NCBI RefSeq assembly: GCF_002043005.1
Contig: NZ_CP020330.1
Span: 1,076,501-1,140,500 of the forward strand
Direction: 5' to 3'
Source of the DNA: Martelella mediterranea DSM 17316
Lineage (GTDB): Bacteria; Pseudomonadota; Alphaproteobacteria; Rhizobiales; Rhizobiaceae
DNA length: 64,000 bases
Shown: one piece after another, positions 1 through 11,993 of the stretch
Layout: the number at the start of each line of letters is the position of its first letter
How positions within the stretch are numbered: the first letter of the stretch is position 1
Made by a program: the position numbers and the translations under genes
The notes under the pieces: generated by a model
What the model saw: the letters and a program-made list of their open reading frames with translations, nothing else
Database searches by the model: none
What the model was told of the DNA's origin: nothing

Positions 1-27
1 CCGGCCTTGCGGCGGAATGAGGTTGCC

Positions 28-105
28 AAAAAAAACCGCGCTTGTGGCGCGGTTAAGTCTAGGGAGGAAACACCCAAGGAGGGTATTCACAGTCGAAAGA
101 CTGTA
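28..105 (-). ncRNA. small RNA, alpha-r8/MmgR (suhB-motif) like
   Basis: Read on the minus strand this is a compact three-hairpin RNA of about 78 nt. Hairpin 1 is ACAGTC-loop-GACTGT (89-104), hairpin 2 is ACCC-TCCTT-GGGT (72-84), followed by a single-stranded CCTCCC stretch (61-66) and a GC-rich terminator hairpin (34-54) ending in eight U (28-35). The CCTCC and CCTCCC stretches could pair with Shine-Dalgarno sequences of mRNAs, a known way for trans-acting RNAs to repress translation. Size, three-hairpin plan and the CCTCCC-before-terminator arrangement match what I recall of the alphaproteobacterial alpha-r8 family (MmgR in Sinorhizobium, suhB motif in Rfam). The family name is from memory; that an sRNA gene lies here is well supported by the promoter and terminator. 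Confidence 0.75.
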
Positions 106-111
106 ATTGAA

Positions 112-140
112 CCTTAGATGACGGGTCGATGACTGTCAAG
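112..140 (-). promoter_or_regulatory. housekeeping sigma promoter of the small RNA
   Basis: On the minus strand a CTTGAC -35 box (135-140) is followed after 17 bases by CTAAGG (112-117). This fits the rhizobial sigma-70 pattern CTTGAC-N17-CTATAT, with a weaker -10. The predicted start point, about 7 bases on, falls at the base of the first hairpin of the RNA near position 105. Confidence 0.65.
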
Positions 141-337
141 CAAATTTGCCTGATATTTGCGCATCATCGACCAATGTCTAATTTTTACGCGTATAGCCCA
201 TTTTTTACGCGGGTTTGCTTCCCGGCGGAGCCGTTTTGCCGGTCCACCTCCATTTTCTTTCCAGCAGACTGTGGCGGGGCGCGTGAATTCGGGCGATACG
301 CGCGAATACAGACCAATACCGAACCGAAGGACATGAC

Positions 338-1111
338 ATGCTGCCCGACCGCAATTTCTTCGAGACGCTCGCCGCCGCCGCCGCCGCCGAGACCCTGCCG
401 CGGTTTCGCTCCGGGCTCGATGTCGACAACAAGCTGGCCGGCGGTTTCGATCCGGTGACGGAAGGCGACCGGGCGGCTGAACGGGCGATCCGGACGCTGA
501 TCGGCGAACATTATCCCGATCACGGCATTCTCGGCGAGGAGCACGGCGCGGAGGGGCTGGAGCGTGAACATGTCTGGGTCATCGACCCGATCGACGGCAC
601 GCGGGCCTTTATCTCCGGCGTGCCCGTCTGGGGGACGCTGATCGGCTTTTATCGCAATGGCCGGGCGGTGATGGGCCTGATGGACCAGCCTTTTACCGGC
701 GAGCGCTATTTCGCCGATGGCGGGCAGAGCCATTATGCCGGCCCGGGTGGGCCGCGCGTTCTGAAGACGCGGCGATGCGAGGCGCTTGAAGACGCGGTGA
801 TGTTCACCACATCGCCGCGCATCATCGCCGGCCACCTTCAGGCAGGCTACGACCGGCTCGAGGCGCATGTGCGTCTCGCCCGCTACGGCACGGATTGTTA
901 TGCCTATTGCCTGTTGGCGGCGGGTTTCGTCGATCTGGTGGTGGAAACCGGGCTCAAGCCCTATGACATCGGCGCGCTGATCCCGATCATCGAACAAGCG
1001 GGCGGCGTGGTCACGACGGCCAACGGCGGACGGGCGGAAGATGGCGGGGACATCGTTGCGGCAGCAACGCCGGCGCTGCACGCGGCGGCGCTTGCGGTGC
1101 TCAACGGCTGA
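338..1111 (+). CDS. hisN: inositol-monophosphatase-family histidinol-phosphatase
   Basis: A 257-residue Mg-dependent phosphatase of the IMPase fold. The metal-binding signatures are visible: GEEHG (near residue 67), DPIDGTRAF (near 84-92) and a C-terminal YDIGALIPII. The DVDNKLAGGFDPVTEGD stretch and the FISGVPVWGT segment are typical of the HisN branch, which removes phosphate from L-histidinol phosphate in histidine biosynthesis, rather than of CysQ or SuhB. An AAGGA ribosome site lies just before the chosen ATG. It stands alone between the small RNA gene and the heat-shock gene. The family is certain; substrate specificity is inferred from resemblance only. Confidence 0.82.
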   Translation: MLPDRNFFETLAAAAAAETLPRFRSGLDVDNKLAGGFDPVTEGDRAAERAIRTLIGEHYPDHGILGEEHGAEGLEREHVWVIDPIDGTRAFISGVPVWGTLIGFYRNGRAVMGLMDQPFTGERYFADGGQSHYAGPGGPRVLKTRRCEALEDAVMFTTSPRIIAGHLQAGYDRLEAHVRLARYGTDCYAYCLLAAGFVDLVVETGLKPYDIGALIPIIEQAGGVVTTANGGRAEDGGDIVAAATPALHAAALAVLNG

Positions 1112-1403
1112 ATTGCCGGCCCTGATTGTGGAATTACTGAAAAAAAGGACCGGAACCATCCGCTTGAACAGGGGTAAAAGCGGTTCGGTTCCGGCCAAGG
1201 TTCCCGCCGCCGCTGGGTCAAGAGCGACAACGGTGCCGGGACGGGTGCGCCGTAGTTCCCGGCGAGGAAACGAATGCCCCATTCCCCCTGAACGGAGCTG
1301 CAATACGGCATTCATTTCCCGTTCATCCATAAGGCGAGTTGGCGCTATCTGCAATCGCGGATAGCGTGTTCGAAGTTGCGTGGCGTTTGCGGGCGGCGAA
1401 ACT

Positions 1404-1433
1404 CTTGAAAAAATATCGGCAAAATCCCAGATA
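1404..1433 (+). promoter_or_regulatory. RpoH (sigma-32) type heat-shock promoter
   Basis: CTTGAAA (1404-1410) is followed after 15 bases by CCCAGATA (1426-1433), close to the RpoH pattern CTTGAAA-N11-16-CCCCATNT. It lies about 105 bases before the small heat-shock gene, leaving a long untranslated leader of about 100 nt. Confidence 0.6.
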
Positions 1434-1439
1434 AATCGC

Positions 1440-1538
1440 GTCGGACGCCGAAGCTCGGGTCCGTAACCGTTCCAGGTAATCGCCGGTCTCGGGATTGCCG
1501 GGAATAAATCGCAAACTCGTCGCTCAAAGGAGGACAAC
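1440..1538 (+). promoter_or_regulatory. ROSE-like RNA thermometer leader
   Basis: The roughly 100-nt leader of the small heat-shock gene ends in TCGCT (1520-1524), a three-base loop and AGGA (1528-1531), just before the ATG at 1539. In ROSE elements the conserved UYGCU sequence pairs with the AGGA of the ribosome site leaving one bulged G; both halves are present in the right order and place. ROSE elements are known from rhizobial small heat-shock genes. The upstream hairpins were not folded, and the three-base loop is shorter than in the classic examples, so this remains a likely rather than proven call. Confidence 0.55.
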
Positions 1539-2030
1539 ATGCGTAACGTCGATTTTTCGCCCCTTTATCGTTCCACTGTCGGTTTCGACAGGCTTTTCAA
1601 CCTGCTTGATACCGTAGGCCAGCCTGAACAGGCCCCCACCTATCCGCCCTACAATATCGAGCGCACCGGTGAAAACGACTACCAGATCACCATGGCCGTA
1701 GCCGGTTTCGGCGAAAATGAACTCTCGATCGAAGCCCATGCCAACGTGTTGACGGTGCGTGGCGAAAAGGCCGAGGAAGAAGCTGATGACGGTCGCGAAT
1801 ATCTCTATCGCGGCATTGCCAAGCGCGCTTTCGAACGCCGGTTCCAGCTCGCCGATCACATGGAAGTGCGCGGCGCCAGCCTGAAGAACGGCATCCTGCA
1901 TGTGGCGCTTCTGCGCAACATCCCCGAAGCCATGAAGCCCCGCCGGATCGCGATCGAAACCCGCGATGGCGACCAGACCAGAATGATCGCCGCCGATGTC
2001 GGCAAGAACAGTGAGAAAACCGCGGCCTGA
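1539..2030 (+). CDS. Hsp20-family small heat-shock protein
   Basis: A 163-residue alpha-crystallin-domain chaperone of the IbpA type, which holds unfolding proteins in large oligomers. The N-terminus has DFSPLYRSTVGFDRLFNLLD, characteristic of class A rhizobial small heat-shock proteins; the crystallin domain spans about residues 35-135 with YPPYNIERTGENDYQITMAV and a LPEAMKPRRI-like C-terminal I/V-X-I/V region (MKPRRIAIE). The start follows a strong AAAGGAGG site. An RpoH-type promoter and ROSE-like leader precede it and an intrinsic terminator follows, so it is a monocistronic heat-induced gene. Confidence 0.93.
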   Translation: MRNVDFSPLYRSTVGFDRLFNLLDTVGQPEQAPTYPPYNIERTGENDYQITMAVAGFGENELSIEAHANVLTVRGEKAEEEADDGREYLYRGIAKRAFERRFQLADHMEVRGASLKNGILHVALLRNIPEAMKPRRIAIETRDGDQTRMIAADVGKNSEKTAA

Positions 2031-2053
2031 TCAGCGCGGTTGAGATGAACGGG

Positions 2054-2084
2054 CGGCGCTCCTCTCGCGAGGGGCGCCGTTTTT
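2054..2084 (+). terminator. intrinsic terminator after the small heat-shock gene
   Basis: Eleven-pair hairpin (arms 2054-2064 and 2069-2079, loop TCGC) followed by five T. It ends just before the stop of the oppositely oriented doxX-like gene. Confidence 0.85.
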
Positions 2085-2088
2085 GCGT

Positions 2089-2658
2089 CTATCGTCTGCA
2101 AAGAATGCGGCCCGCCAAGCCGTCCACCGAGATCAGGCCGGGTCCGTGGATGACGAGATAGGCGAGCGGGAACAGCCATAGCAGGCGCTGGTCGAGGATG
2201 ACGGCATCCGGGAAGCGGTCGAACAGCGCGCCGATGGTCTCCGGCCCGACCTGATGGACGGTGATGTCGACCACGGTCTGGACGGCGATGAAGATCGCCA
2301 TGCCGAGCGCCGCGAGCCTCGTCAGCACGCCGAGCACCACCATCAGCGGCAGCAGGAATTCGGCATAGGTGCCGAGATAGACCACCAAATGCCAGAAGAA
2401 CGGCACCTGGGAGATGTCGCCGCTGGCGGCCTCCACGGCCGGCAGCGCGATCTGGTAATAGGCGCTGTCGCGCACCATGAAGAAGCCGGCAAGCCCGGGC
2501 CCGACCTTCGTCAGCGCCGAATTCAGGAAATAAAGCCAGAGCGTGGCGGCGAAGACGAAGCGGGCGAGCAATCCGGGCAGCCAGAAGGCCAGGCCCCGCT
2601 CGAGGGCTTTGGCGGTGCCGCTGTAAAGCCCGCAAAGGCGATGGGTAAGGTTCATCAA
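2089..2658 (-). CDS. DoxX-family membrane protein of the bufferin operon
   Basis: A 189-residue inner-membrane protein with four hydrophobic segments typical of DoxX/SURF4-like proteins (about residues 28-47, 85-108, 112-130 and 155-175). Its start codon overlaps the stop of the upstream DUF2063 gene by four bases (ATGA), so the two are translationally coupled. It is the last gene of a precursor / MNIO / DUF2063 / DoxX operon, the same order as Caulobacter gigABCD. DoxX proteins often couple to quinone redox reactions; here it may support cofactor or redox supply to the modification enzyme or transport, which is inference from context. Confidence 0.88.
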   Translation of the reverse strand: MMNLTHRLCGLYSGTAKALERGLAFWLPGLLARFVFAATLWLYFLNSALTKVGPGLAGFFMVRDSAYYQIALPAVEAASGDISQVPFFWHLVVYLGTYAEFLLPLMVVLGVLTRLAALGMAIFIAVQTVVDITVHQVGPETIGALFDRFPDAVILDQRLLWLFPLAYLVIHGPGLISVDGLAGRILCRR

Positions 2659-3449
2659 GGGGCATCCTCCGGGCTTATCGCGGCGAATGCGCCGGTGGTG
2701 AGCGCCAGCGCAAAGGCCGACGAGAGATCGAAGCCGTCATCGTCGACACCTGCGCGCTCGGCTGCCTCGCCGATCGGTTCGTCCTCGAACAGCGCCTTCA
2801 CGAAGGCGGCATCGCCGGGTGTGACGCGCTGGACGGCGACATCGTAATGCGGACGGGCGATCAATGCGGTTTCGGCGGGCGAAGGGTCGAGGCCCTTCAG
2901 GCTTTCCCCGGCCTTTGTTCTGAGAAAGATGCTGGCCGCGGCGGAGCCGAGTTCCAGAAGCCGGGCGGCCGGATGGGGGGAAAGCCGCGTTGCCATCAAC
3001 GCCTCCGGATCGCGCGACAGAAGCGTTTCGGGCGCAAGCGGCGGGCAGTCGGCGGCGTGATAGGCGTCGAGCCAGGCCCGCTCCAGCCTTGCCAGATCGG
3101 CGAGAAAGAACAGTTTTCGCGCCGGTTCGAAACCGGCCAAGAAATCCGGAAAGTCGCGGCCGTATTCAGCAAGGATCGTGGAGCGCGGCGGGTTTTCCGC
3201 CAGAAATTCAAGCGCCATGGCATCGAAGAAGCGCTGCCCCGCGACCTGCCGCGTCACCGGGAAGATATCGCCAAGTGCGCCCTTCAGGCTCATCGCGACA
3301 TTGTTGCGGTAGACCGCGTAGCGCTTGTCGGCTTGCCCGCCGAGCGGGTTGATCACGCCCGCGGGGATGCCGGCGTCGGGCTGCATCAGGCTTGCGGCGA
3401 ACGCCGGAAATCCTGTGCGCGGCGGCTGTGTTCTCGCTGGCTCAGCCAT
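2655..3449 (-). CDS. bufC: DUF2063 partner protein (BufC/HvfC type)
   Basis: A 264-residue protein with the DUF2063 N-terminal domain: FPAFAASLMQP, then INPLGGQADKRYAVYRNNVA and LGDIFPVTRQVAGQRFFDAM within the first 90 residues. Members act as precursor-recognition partners of MNIO (DUF692) enzymes in bufferin and methanobactin-like pathways. I chose the second in-frame Met (MAEPARTQ) because it gives an 8-base overlap with the upstream bufB gene; a start 39 bases earlier is possible. It lies between bufB and the doxX gene in one tightly overlapping operon. Confidence 0.85.
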   Translation of the reverse strand: MAEPARTQPPRTGFPAFAASLMQPDAGIPAGVINPLGGQADKRYAVYRNNVAMSLKGALGDIFPVTRQVAGQRFFDAMALEFLAENPPRSTILAEYGRDFPDFLAGFEPARKLFFLADLARLERAWLDAYHAADCPPLAPETLLSRDPEALMATRLSPHPAARLLELGSAAASIFLRTKAGESLKGLDPSPAETALIARPHYDVAVQRVTPGDAAFVKALFEDEPIGEAAERAGVDDDGFDLSSAFALALTTGAFAAISPEDAP

Positions 3450-4335
3450 GACGCGCCCCCAGCAGGGAGCGGCCGGCATGGTCGGCAATCATCGCGTCGG
3501 CGATCTTAGCCTCGCGCTTCAGCACCGGCCAGTCGGGCACGTCATTGTCCCATTCGATCAGCGTCGGCAGCGGGCCGGCCTGTTTCAGGACAAATTCGTA
3601 AAGCGCCCAGACGGCATCGGCCACCGGCCGGTCATGGGCGTCGATCAGGAGGGGCGCACCGTTATCGTCGCTGTCCTCGGCATGGCCGGCGAGATGGATC
3701 TCGCCGACCCGCTCCAGCGGATAGGCCTTCAGATAATCTATGGCGTCAAAGCCGTTGTTGATGGCGGAGACGTGCACATTGTTGACGTCGAGCAGCAGGC
3801 GGCAGCCGCTGCGCCGCGCGATCTCGTCCAGGAATTCGGTCTCGGGGATCGCGCTTTCGGCAAAGGCGACATAGGTGGACGGGTTTTCAAGCAGGATGGT
3901 CCGCCCGATGGCGCTCTGGACCTCATCGACATGGGCAGCGACCAGCGCCAGCGTCTCCTCGGTATAGGGCAGCGGCAGCAGGTCGTTGTAATAGGCGCTT
4001 TCATGGGTCGACCAGGCGAGATGCTCGGACACGAGGCCGGGCTCATAGCGCTCCACCACACGTTTCAGCCGGGCGAGATGGGCGGGGTCAAGCCCGCCGG
4101 GCGCGCCGACCGACATGCCGACGCCGTGGATCGACAGCGGAAAGTCGGCGCGCATGCGGGTGAGGATGCGATGCGGATGGCCACCTTCGCCCATGTAGTT
4201 TTCCGCATGCACTTCCAGAAAGCCGACGCGATAGGCGTCCTCGAGAATTGCATCGGCATGGGCGGTCTTGAAACCGGCGCCGGCGCGGGCGGGAATGACG
4301 CCGTGGCTTTCGAATTTTCTGGATATCGCGTTCAT
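3442..4335 (-). CDS. bufB: DUF692 multinuclear non-heme iron oxidase (MNIO)
   Basis: A 297-residue TIM-barrel enzyme of the MNIO (MbnB/BufB) family, which modifies cysteines of small peptides, for example into thiooxazoles. Candidate metal ligands are all present: H70 in LSIHG, H105 in SEHLAW, E150-N151 in LLENPSTY, D183 and H188 in LLLDVNNVHVS, H214 in GEIHLAGH, D232/H234 in IDAHD and E261 in IEWDND. A GGAGG site precedes the ATG. It follows the precursor gene after a 52-base gap holding an attenuator-like hairpin, and overlaps bufC by 8 bases. The chemistry on this particular precursor is inferred from the family. Confidence 0.92.
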   Translation of the reverse strand: MNAISRKFESHGVIPARAGAGFKTAHADAILEDAYRVGFLEVHAENYMGEGGHPHRILTRMRADFPLSIHGVGMSVGAPGGLDPAHLARLKRVVERYEPGLVSEHLAWSTHESAYYNDLLPLPYTEETLALVAAHVDEVQSAIGRTILLENPSTYVAFAESAIPETEFLDEIARRSGCRLLLDVNNVHVSAINNGFDAIDYLKAYPLERVGEIHLAGHAEDSDDNGAPLLIDAHDRPVADAVWALYEFVLKQAGPLPTLIEWDNDVPDWPVLKREAKIADAMIADHAGRSLLGARHG

Positions 4336-4348
4336 TGTCGCCTCCGGG

Positions 4349-4381
4349 AAAAAGACCGCCGGCGTGGGGGGACGCCGGCGG
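4349..4381 (-). terminator. attenuator-like hairpin between precursor and bufB
   Basis: On the minus strand a perfect 10-pair hairpin (arms 4372-4381 and 4356-4365, six-base loop) is followed by TCTTTTTC. It starts six bases after the precursor stop and ends just before the bufB ribosome site. Partial termination here would give more precursor than enzyme transcript. Confidence 0.72.
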
Positions 4382-4387
4382 CGGGGC

Positions 4388-4687
4388 TCACATTGCCGGC
4401 AAGTCGCGGTCGAGCGCGTCCAGCGAGCCCATCCGGTCGCCCGGCAGCATCATTTCGGTGCAGGTGCCCTCCTCGACATATTTCCAGGCATTGCCCTGGT
4501 AATCGACCTTGGAGGTGCCGGCGCAGGTGGTGCCGGGGCCGGCGGCGCAATCGTTCTGGCCGGCCATGGCAACGCCGTAGCATTTGACATTGGCGGCCTG
4601 AGCGGGCGTGGTGGCGGCAATCGTGCCGGCGGCGACGGCGAGTGCGCCGGCCAGTGTTGCGGCGCTGAATTTTGAAGTCTTGGACAT
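4388..4687 (-). CDS. bufA1: bufferin-type (DUF2282, BufA1) RiPP precursor
   Basis: A 99-residue secreted precursor. Residues 1-31 form a Sec signal peptide ending in PAQA-A; the mature part keeps four cysteines at 36, 47, 55 and 76 in the contexts [22 protein letters not shown] and WKYVEEGTC. This is the DUF2282 pattern of bufferins, periplasmic copper-binding peptides whose cysteines are modified by the neighbouring MNIO enzyme. I chose the Met of MSKTSKFS, which follows a GAGGAG site and gives a clean signal peptide; an upstream extension of 24 residues looks unrelated. First gene of the operon. No sigma factor gene lies next to it, unlike Caulobacter gig. Confidence 0.92.
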   Translation of the reverse strand: MSKTSKFSAATLAGALAVAAGTIAATTPAQAANVKCYGVAMAGQNDCAAGPGTTCAGTSKVDYQGNAWKYVEEGTCTEMMLPGDRMGSLDALDRDLPAM

Positions 4688-4872
4688 GAAGCTCTCCTCT
4701 TCATCGGTTGTAAGCAAGGTCGGCCTTGCGTGATGAAGTGTGGCAAAGAGGCGCTTCAACTGGAAATCAATGGCGCGTCATCGTCCCTTCACGGCGGATG
4801 ACCGGTCCGTGATGGGGGCGTGAGCGCTTTGAACGGGAGATCTAGACGGGCCGGTGCGAACCGGGGCCCTCT

Positions 4873-5919
4873 CTACAGAAACGACACGAAGCGATCGATT
4901 TCCTGTTCTTCGGTCGAAAAGCTGGTGACGCAGCGGATCAGGGCCTCGCCTTCGCCGATCAGGTCCGGCTGGTCGGCGGGCGTCGGCCAGTTGTGGAACT
5001 GGGCGCCGGCCTTGCGGGCGGCGTCAGCCGCTTCCTCGGGCAGGATGATGAACACCTCGTTGGTGGCGGTCTCCCAGGCAAGCCGGGCGGTCTTTGCCGC
5101 GCGGAAGGCCTGGCGCATCCGCTCGGCCATGGCGTTGGAATGGCGGGCGAGATCAAGCCAGAGCCCGCCTTCGAGATAGGCGTCGAACTGGGCGGAGATG
5201 AAGCGGGTCTTGGAAAACAGATGGGCGGCGCGCTTGCGGATGAACGGCATGTCGCGGGCCTGGTCGGGGTTCATGAACACGATTGCCTCGGCGCACCAGC
5301 AGCCGTTCTTGGTGCCGCCGAAGGAGAGGATGTCGACGCCGCGCTTCCACGTCATCTCGGCGGGCGTGACGTCAAGGGCAGCCAGCGCATTGGCAAAGCG
5401 CGCGCCGTCCATATGGACGGGCAGACCATGCGCCTTCGCCTCGGCGGTGATCGCGTCGATCTCGTCGAGCGAATAGACCGTGCCGACCTCGGTGGACTGT
5501 GTCAGCGATACCGCCATCGGCTGGCCGTGATGGATGAAATCGGCCGGATAGCGGCCGATCATCCGCCGGAGCGCGGCCGGGTTCATCCTGCCGTTGTCGC
5601 CCGAAACGGTCGCCAGCCTGCCGCCGCCGGTGAAATATTCCGGCGCGCCGCCCTCGTCATTGGCGATATGGGCGTCCTTGTGGCAGAACACCACGCCACC
5701 CGGCCGGCCGACGGAGGAGAGCGCCAGCGAGTTGGCCGCCGTGCCGGTGCCGACGAAGAACACCGCGACCTCGCGCTCGAACACATCGTTGAACCTCGCC
5801 TCGATCTTGCGGTCGAGCGCGCTCGCGCCATAGGCGTTGGCGTAGCCCGACTGTTCGCGCATCAGCGCCGCGCCGATTGCGGGGTGGGCGCCGGACCAGT
5901 TGTCGGAAGCAAAGAACAT
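4873..5919 (-). CDS. ltaE: low-specificity L-threonine aldolase family PLP enzyme
   Basis: A 348-residue fold-type I PLP enzyme that cleaves L-threonine/allo-threonine to glycine and acetaldehyde. Visible motifs: FASDNWSGAHP at the N-terminus, GTGTAAN near the cofactor phosphate site, HMDGARFANA with the aspartate contacting the pyridine ring, and SFGGTKNG carrying the Schiff-base lysine. The Met of MFFASDNW is preferred because GAGG lies nine bases upstream; a Met five codons earlier is possible. Single gene, divergent from gltB. Confidence 0.88.
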   Translation of the reverse strand: MFFASDNWSGAHPAIGAALMREQSGYANAYGASALDRKIEARFNDVFEREVAVFFVGTGTAANSLALSSVGRPGGVVFCHKDAHIANDEGGAPEYFTGGGRLATVSGDNGRMNPAALRRMIGRYPADFIHHGQPMAVSLTQSTEVGTVYSLDEIDAITAEAKAHGLPVHMDGARFANALAALDVTPAEMTWKRGVDILSFGGTKNGCWCAEAIVFMNPDQARDMPFIRKRAAHLFSKTRFISAQFDAYLEGGLWLDLARHSNAMAERMRQAFRAAKTARLAWETATNEVFIILPEEAADAARKAGAQFHNWPTPADQPDLIGEGEALIRCVTSFSTEEQEIDRFVSFL

Positions 5920-6494
5920 GGCGGAAAACCTCATATCTTGGGATGCTTCGGATATCGGGGAAGAGAGCCGGCTTTGTAAAGGGCGGCCATGGAAAAAGCC
6001 GGGCGGGCGAGGGGTGATGGAAAGATTGCGTGATTTGGGCTGGCACACGTGGATTCTGCCCGAAAATGGCCTCTTTCTTTCACGAATTACGAATGCCGAC
6101 CGGTTAGCGTAACTTTATTGCGCTGGCGGCGGCCTTTCGGTAATTTTCACTCGCCTTGGCCGGGCCGGCGTTGTGATTTTGCTTGCCAGTTTGTGTTGTT
6201 TCTGGCATGAAGTGCAGATAGGACAGTTATGCTGTCCTATTTTTGTGTCTGGCAGGATTGCCGCCGAGGGGCTGACGTCATACCGCTTTGGGTCTATAAT
6301 GGCCTTTTCGGACGACGGAAAGCTTCCGCGTCTGATCAGTCAGGACACGGCCGGTCGGTTTTCCATGACGGTTGTTCATGGTTTCCGCTTCGGACTTAAG
6401 TGAAATTGATGGCAGGCTGAAGAAGGATGATCGTCCTGGCTCGCCTGTGTGCCCCGGCTTCGCCTGCATCCGGCAGGATTTTAGGAGATCTTGA
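5920..6494. other. 575-bp divergent intergenic region, ltaE/gltB
   Basis: No convincing gene. It must hold promoters for ltaE and gltB. The notable element is the palindrome at 6218-6240 (separate entry). Confidence 0.6.
6218..6245. promoter_or_regulatory. perfect palindrome, operator or sRNA terminator
   Basis: ATAGGACAG (6218-6226), five-base spacer, CTGTCCTAT (6232-6240), then TTTT. The symmetry and AGGACA half-sites look like the site of a dimeric regulator; the following T run also makes it read as an intrinsic terminator on the plus strand, yet no plus-strand gene precedes it. Confidence 0.55.
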
Positions 6495-11219
<4,725 letters not shown>

Positions 11220-11235
11220 TTGTTGCTCCGAAATG

Positions 11236-11264
11236 CCTGTGATATGACATTGTCATATCACAGG
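11236..11264. promoter_or_regulatory. perfect 29-bp palindrome, probable VapB operator
   Basis: Two exact 14-base arms (11236-11249 and 11251-11264, starting CCTGTGATATGACA) around a single T. It ends 14 bases before the vapB start codon, where a VapBC complex would bind to repress its own operon. It lacks a T run, so it is not a gltB terminator. Confidence 0.8.
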
Positions 11265-11277
11265 TGTGGAGGCTGAG

Positions 11278-11544
11278 ATGTCCAATCGTATCACCAAGGA
11301 AAGAAAGTCCCGCATTTTCATGAATGGCCGCAGCCGCGCCGTGCGAATTCCAAGCGAATTCGAACTGGAAGGCGACGAGGTCATCATCAGACAGGAAGAG
11401 AGCGGCCTGATCACGATCGAGCCGGTAAAGAAGAAGATGACGCCGCGGGAGGTTATCGAGTGGCTTCGCGCTGAGCCGCCACTGCCGGAAGATGAATGGT
11501 TGCCGGAGATCGAAGACCTGCCGCCGCGGGATGTCGATCTTTAG
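11278..11544 (+). CDS. vapB: VapB-type antitoxin
   Basis: An 88-residue antitoxin with an N-terminal swapped-hairpin AbrB/MazE DNA-binding domain: RSRAVRIPSEFELEGDEVII (about residues 17-37). The acidic, proline-rich C-terminus (PPLPEDEWLPEIEDLPPRD) should wrap around the toxin. The ATG after GTGGAGG is used; a GTG four codons earlier is less well placed. vapC starts two bases after its stop. It would neutralise VapC and autoregulate through the palindrome upstream. Confidence 0.88.
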   Translation: MSNRITKERKSRIFMNGRSRAVRIPSEFELEGDEVIIRQEESGLITIEPVKKKMTPREVIEWLRAEPPLPEDEWLPEIEDLPPRDVDL

Positions 11545-11546
11545 AA

Positions 11547-11948
11547 ATGAAGTATCTGCTGGATACAAATGCGATATCGCATGCGCTGAAATTTCCGGCC
11601 GGACCGGTCGGCCGGAGATTGTTCGAGGAAGATGCCGACGCGCTGTGCACCAGTATCGTCGTGGTGGCCGAGCTTCGGTTCGGTTATATGAGACGGGGCT
11701 CCGAGCGGCTCAAAAGGGATGTCGAGACGCTGGTTGGCAGTCTGGATATCCTGCCGTGGGAAAGCCCGGCAGAGTGGAAATATGCCGAACTGCGACTGGC
11801 GCTGGAAAGGGCCGGCACGCCGATCGGCCAGATGGACATGCTGATCGCCGCCCACGCGCTTGCGCTCGATGCGGTGGTGGTGACGGCGAACGAGAGAGAA
11901 TTTGCGCAGGTTCCCGGCCTCAAGGTCGAGAACTGGGAACGTGATTAG
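11547..11948 (+). CDS. vapC: VapC-type PIN-domain toxin ribonuclease
   Basis: A 133-residue PIN-domain endoribonuclease. The acidic active-site set is intact: D6 in LLDTNAISH, E42 in VVAELRFGY, D97 in QMDMLIAAHAL, with N115 in TANEREF at the fourth position. VapC toxins cleave tRNA or rRNA when free of the antitoxin. Its start is two bases after vapB, so translation is coupled. All catalytic residues are present and the reading frame is complete, so the toxin is probably functional. Confidence 0.9.
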   Translation: MKYLLDTNAISHALKFPAGPVGRRLFEEDADALCTSIVVVAELRFGYMRRGSERLKRDVETLVGSLDILPWESPAEWKYAELRLALERAGTPIGQMDMLIAAHALALDAVVVTANEREFAQVPGLKVENWERD

Positions 11949-11993
11949 AATTTGGACGAGCCGCAAGGCTCCGGTTGAAACCGAGGTGTCGCA

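Noticed and set aside
364..390. GCC-triplet run near the start of hisN
   Set aside because: It encodes a short alanine stretch in a helix of the protein; too short and not polymorphic-looking enough to call a repeat.
1112..1400. Several short open frames between hisN and hsp20
   Set aside because: No ribosome sites, no recognisable domains, and low-complexity arginine-rich translation; the region is better explained as leader and promoter.
6173..6403. Open frame upstream of gltB
   Set aside because: It runs through the perfect palindrome and has no ribosome site; cysteine-rich start looks accidental.
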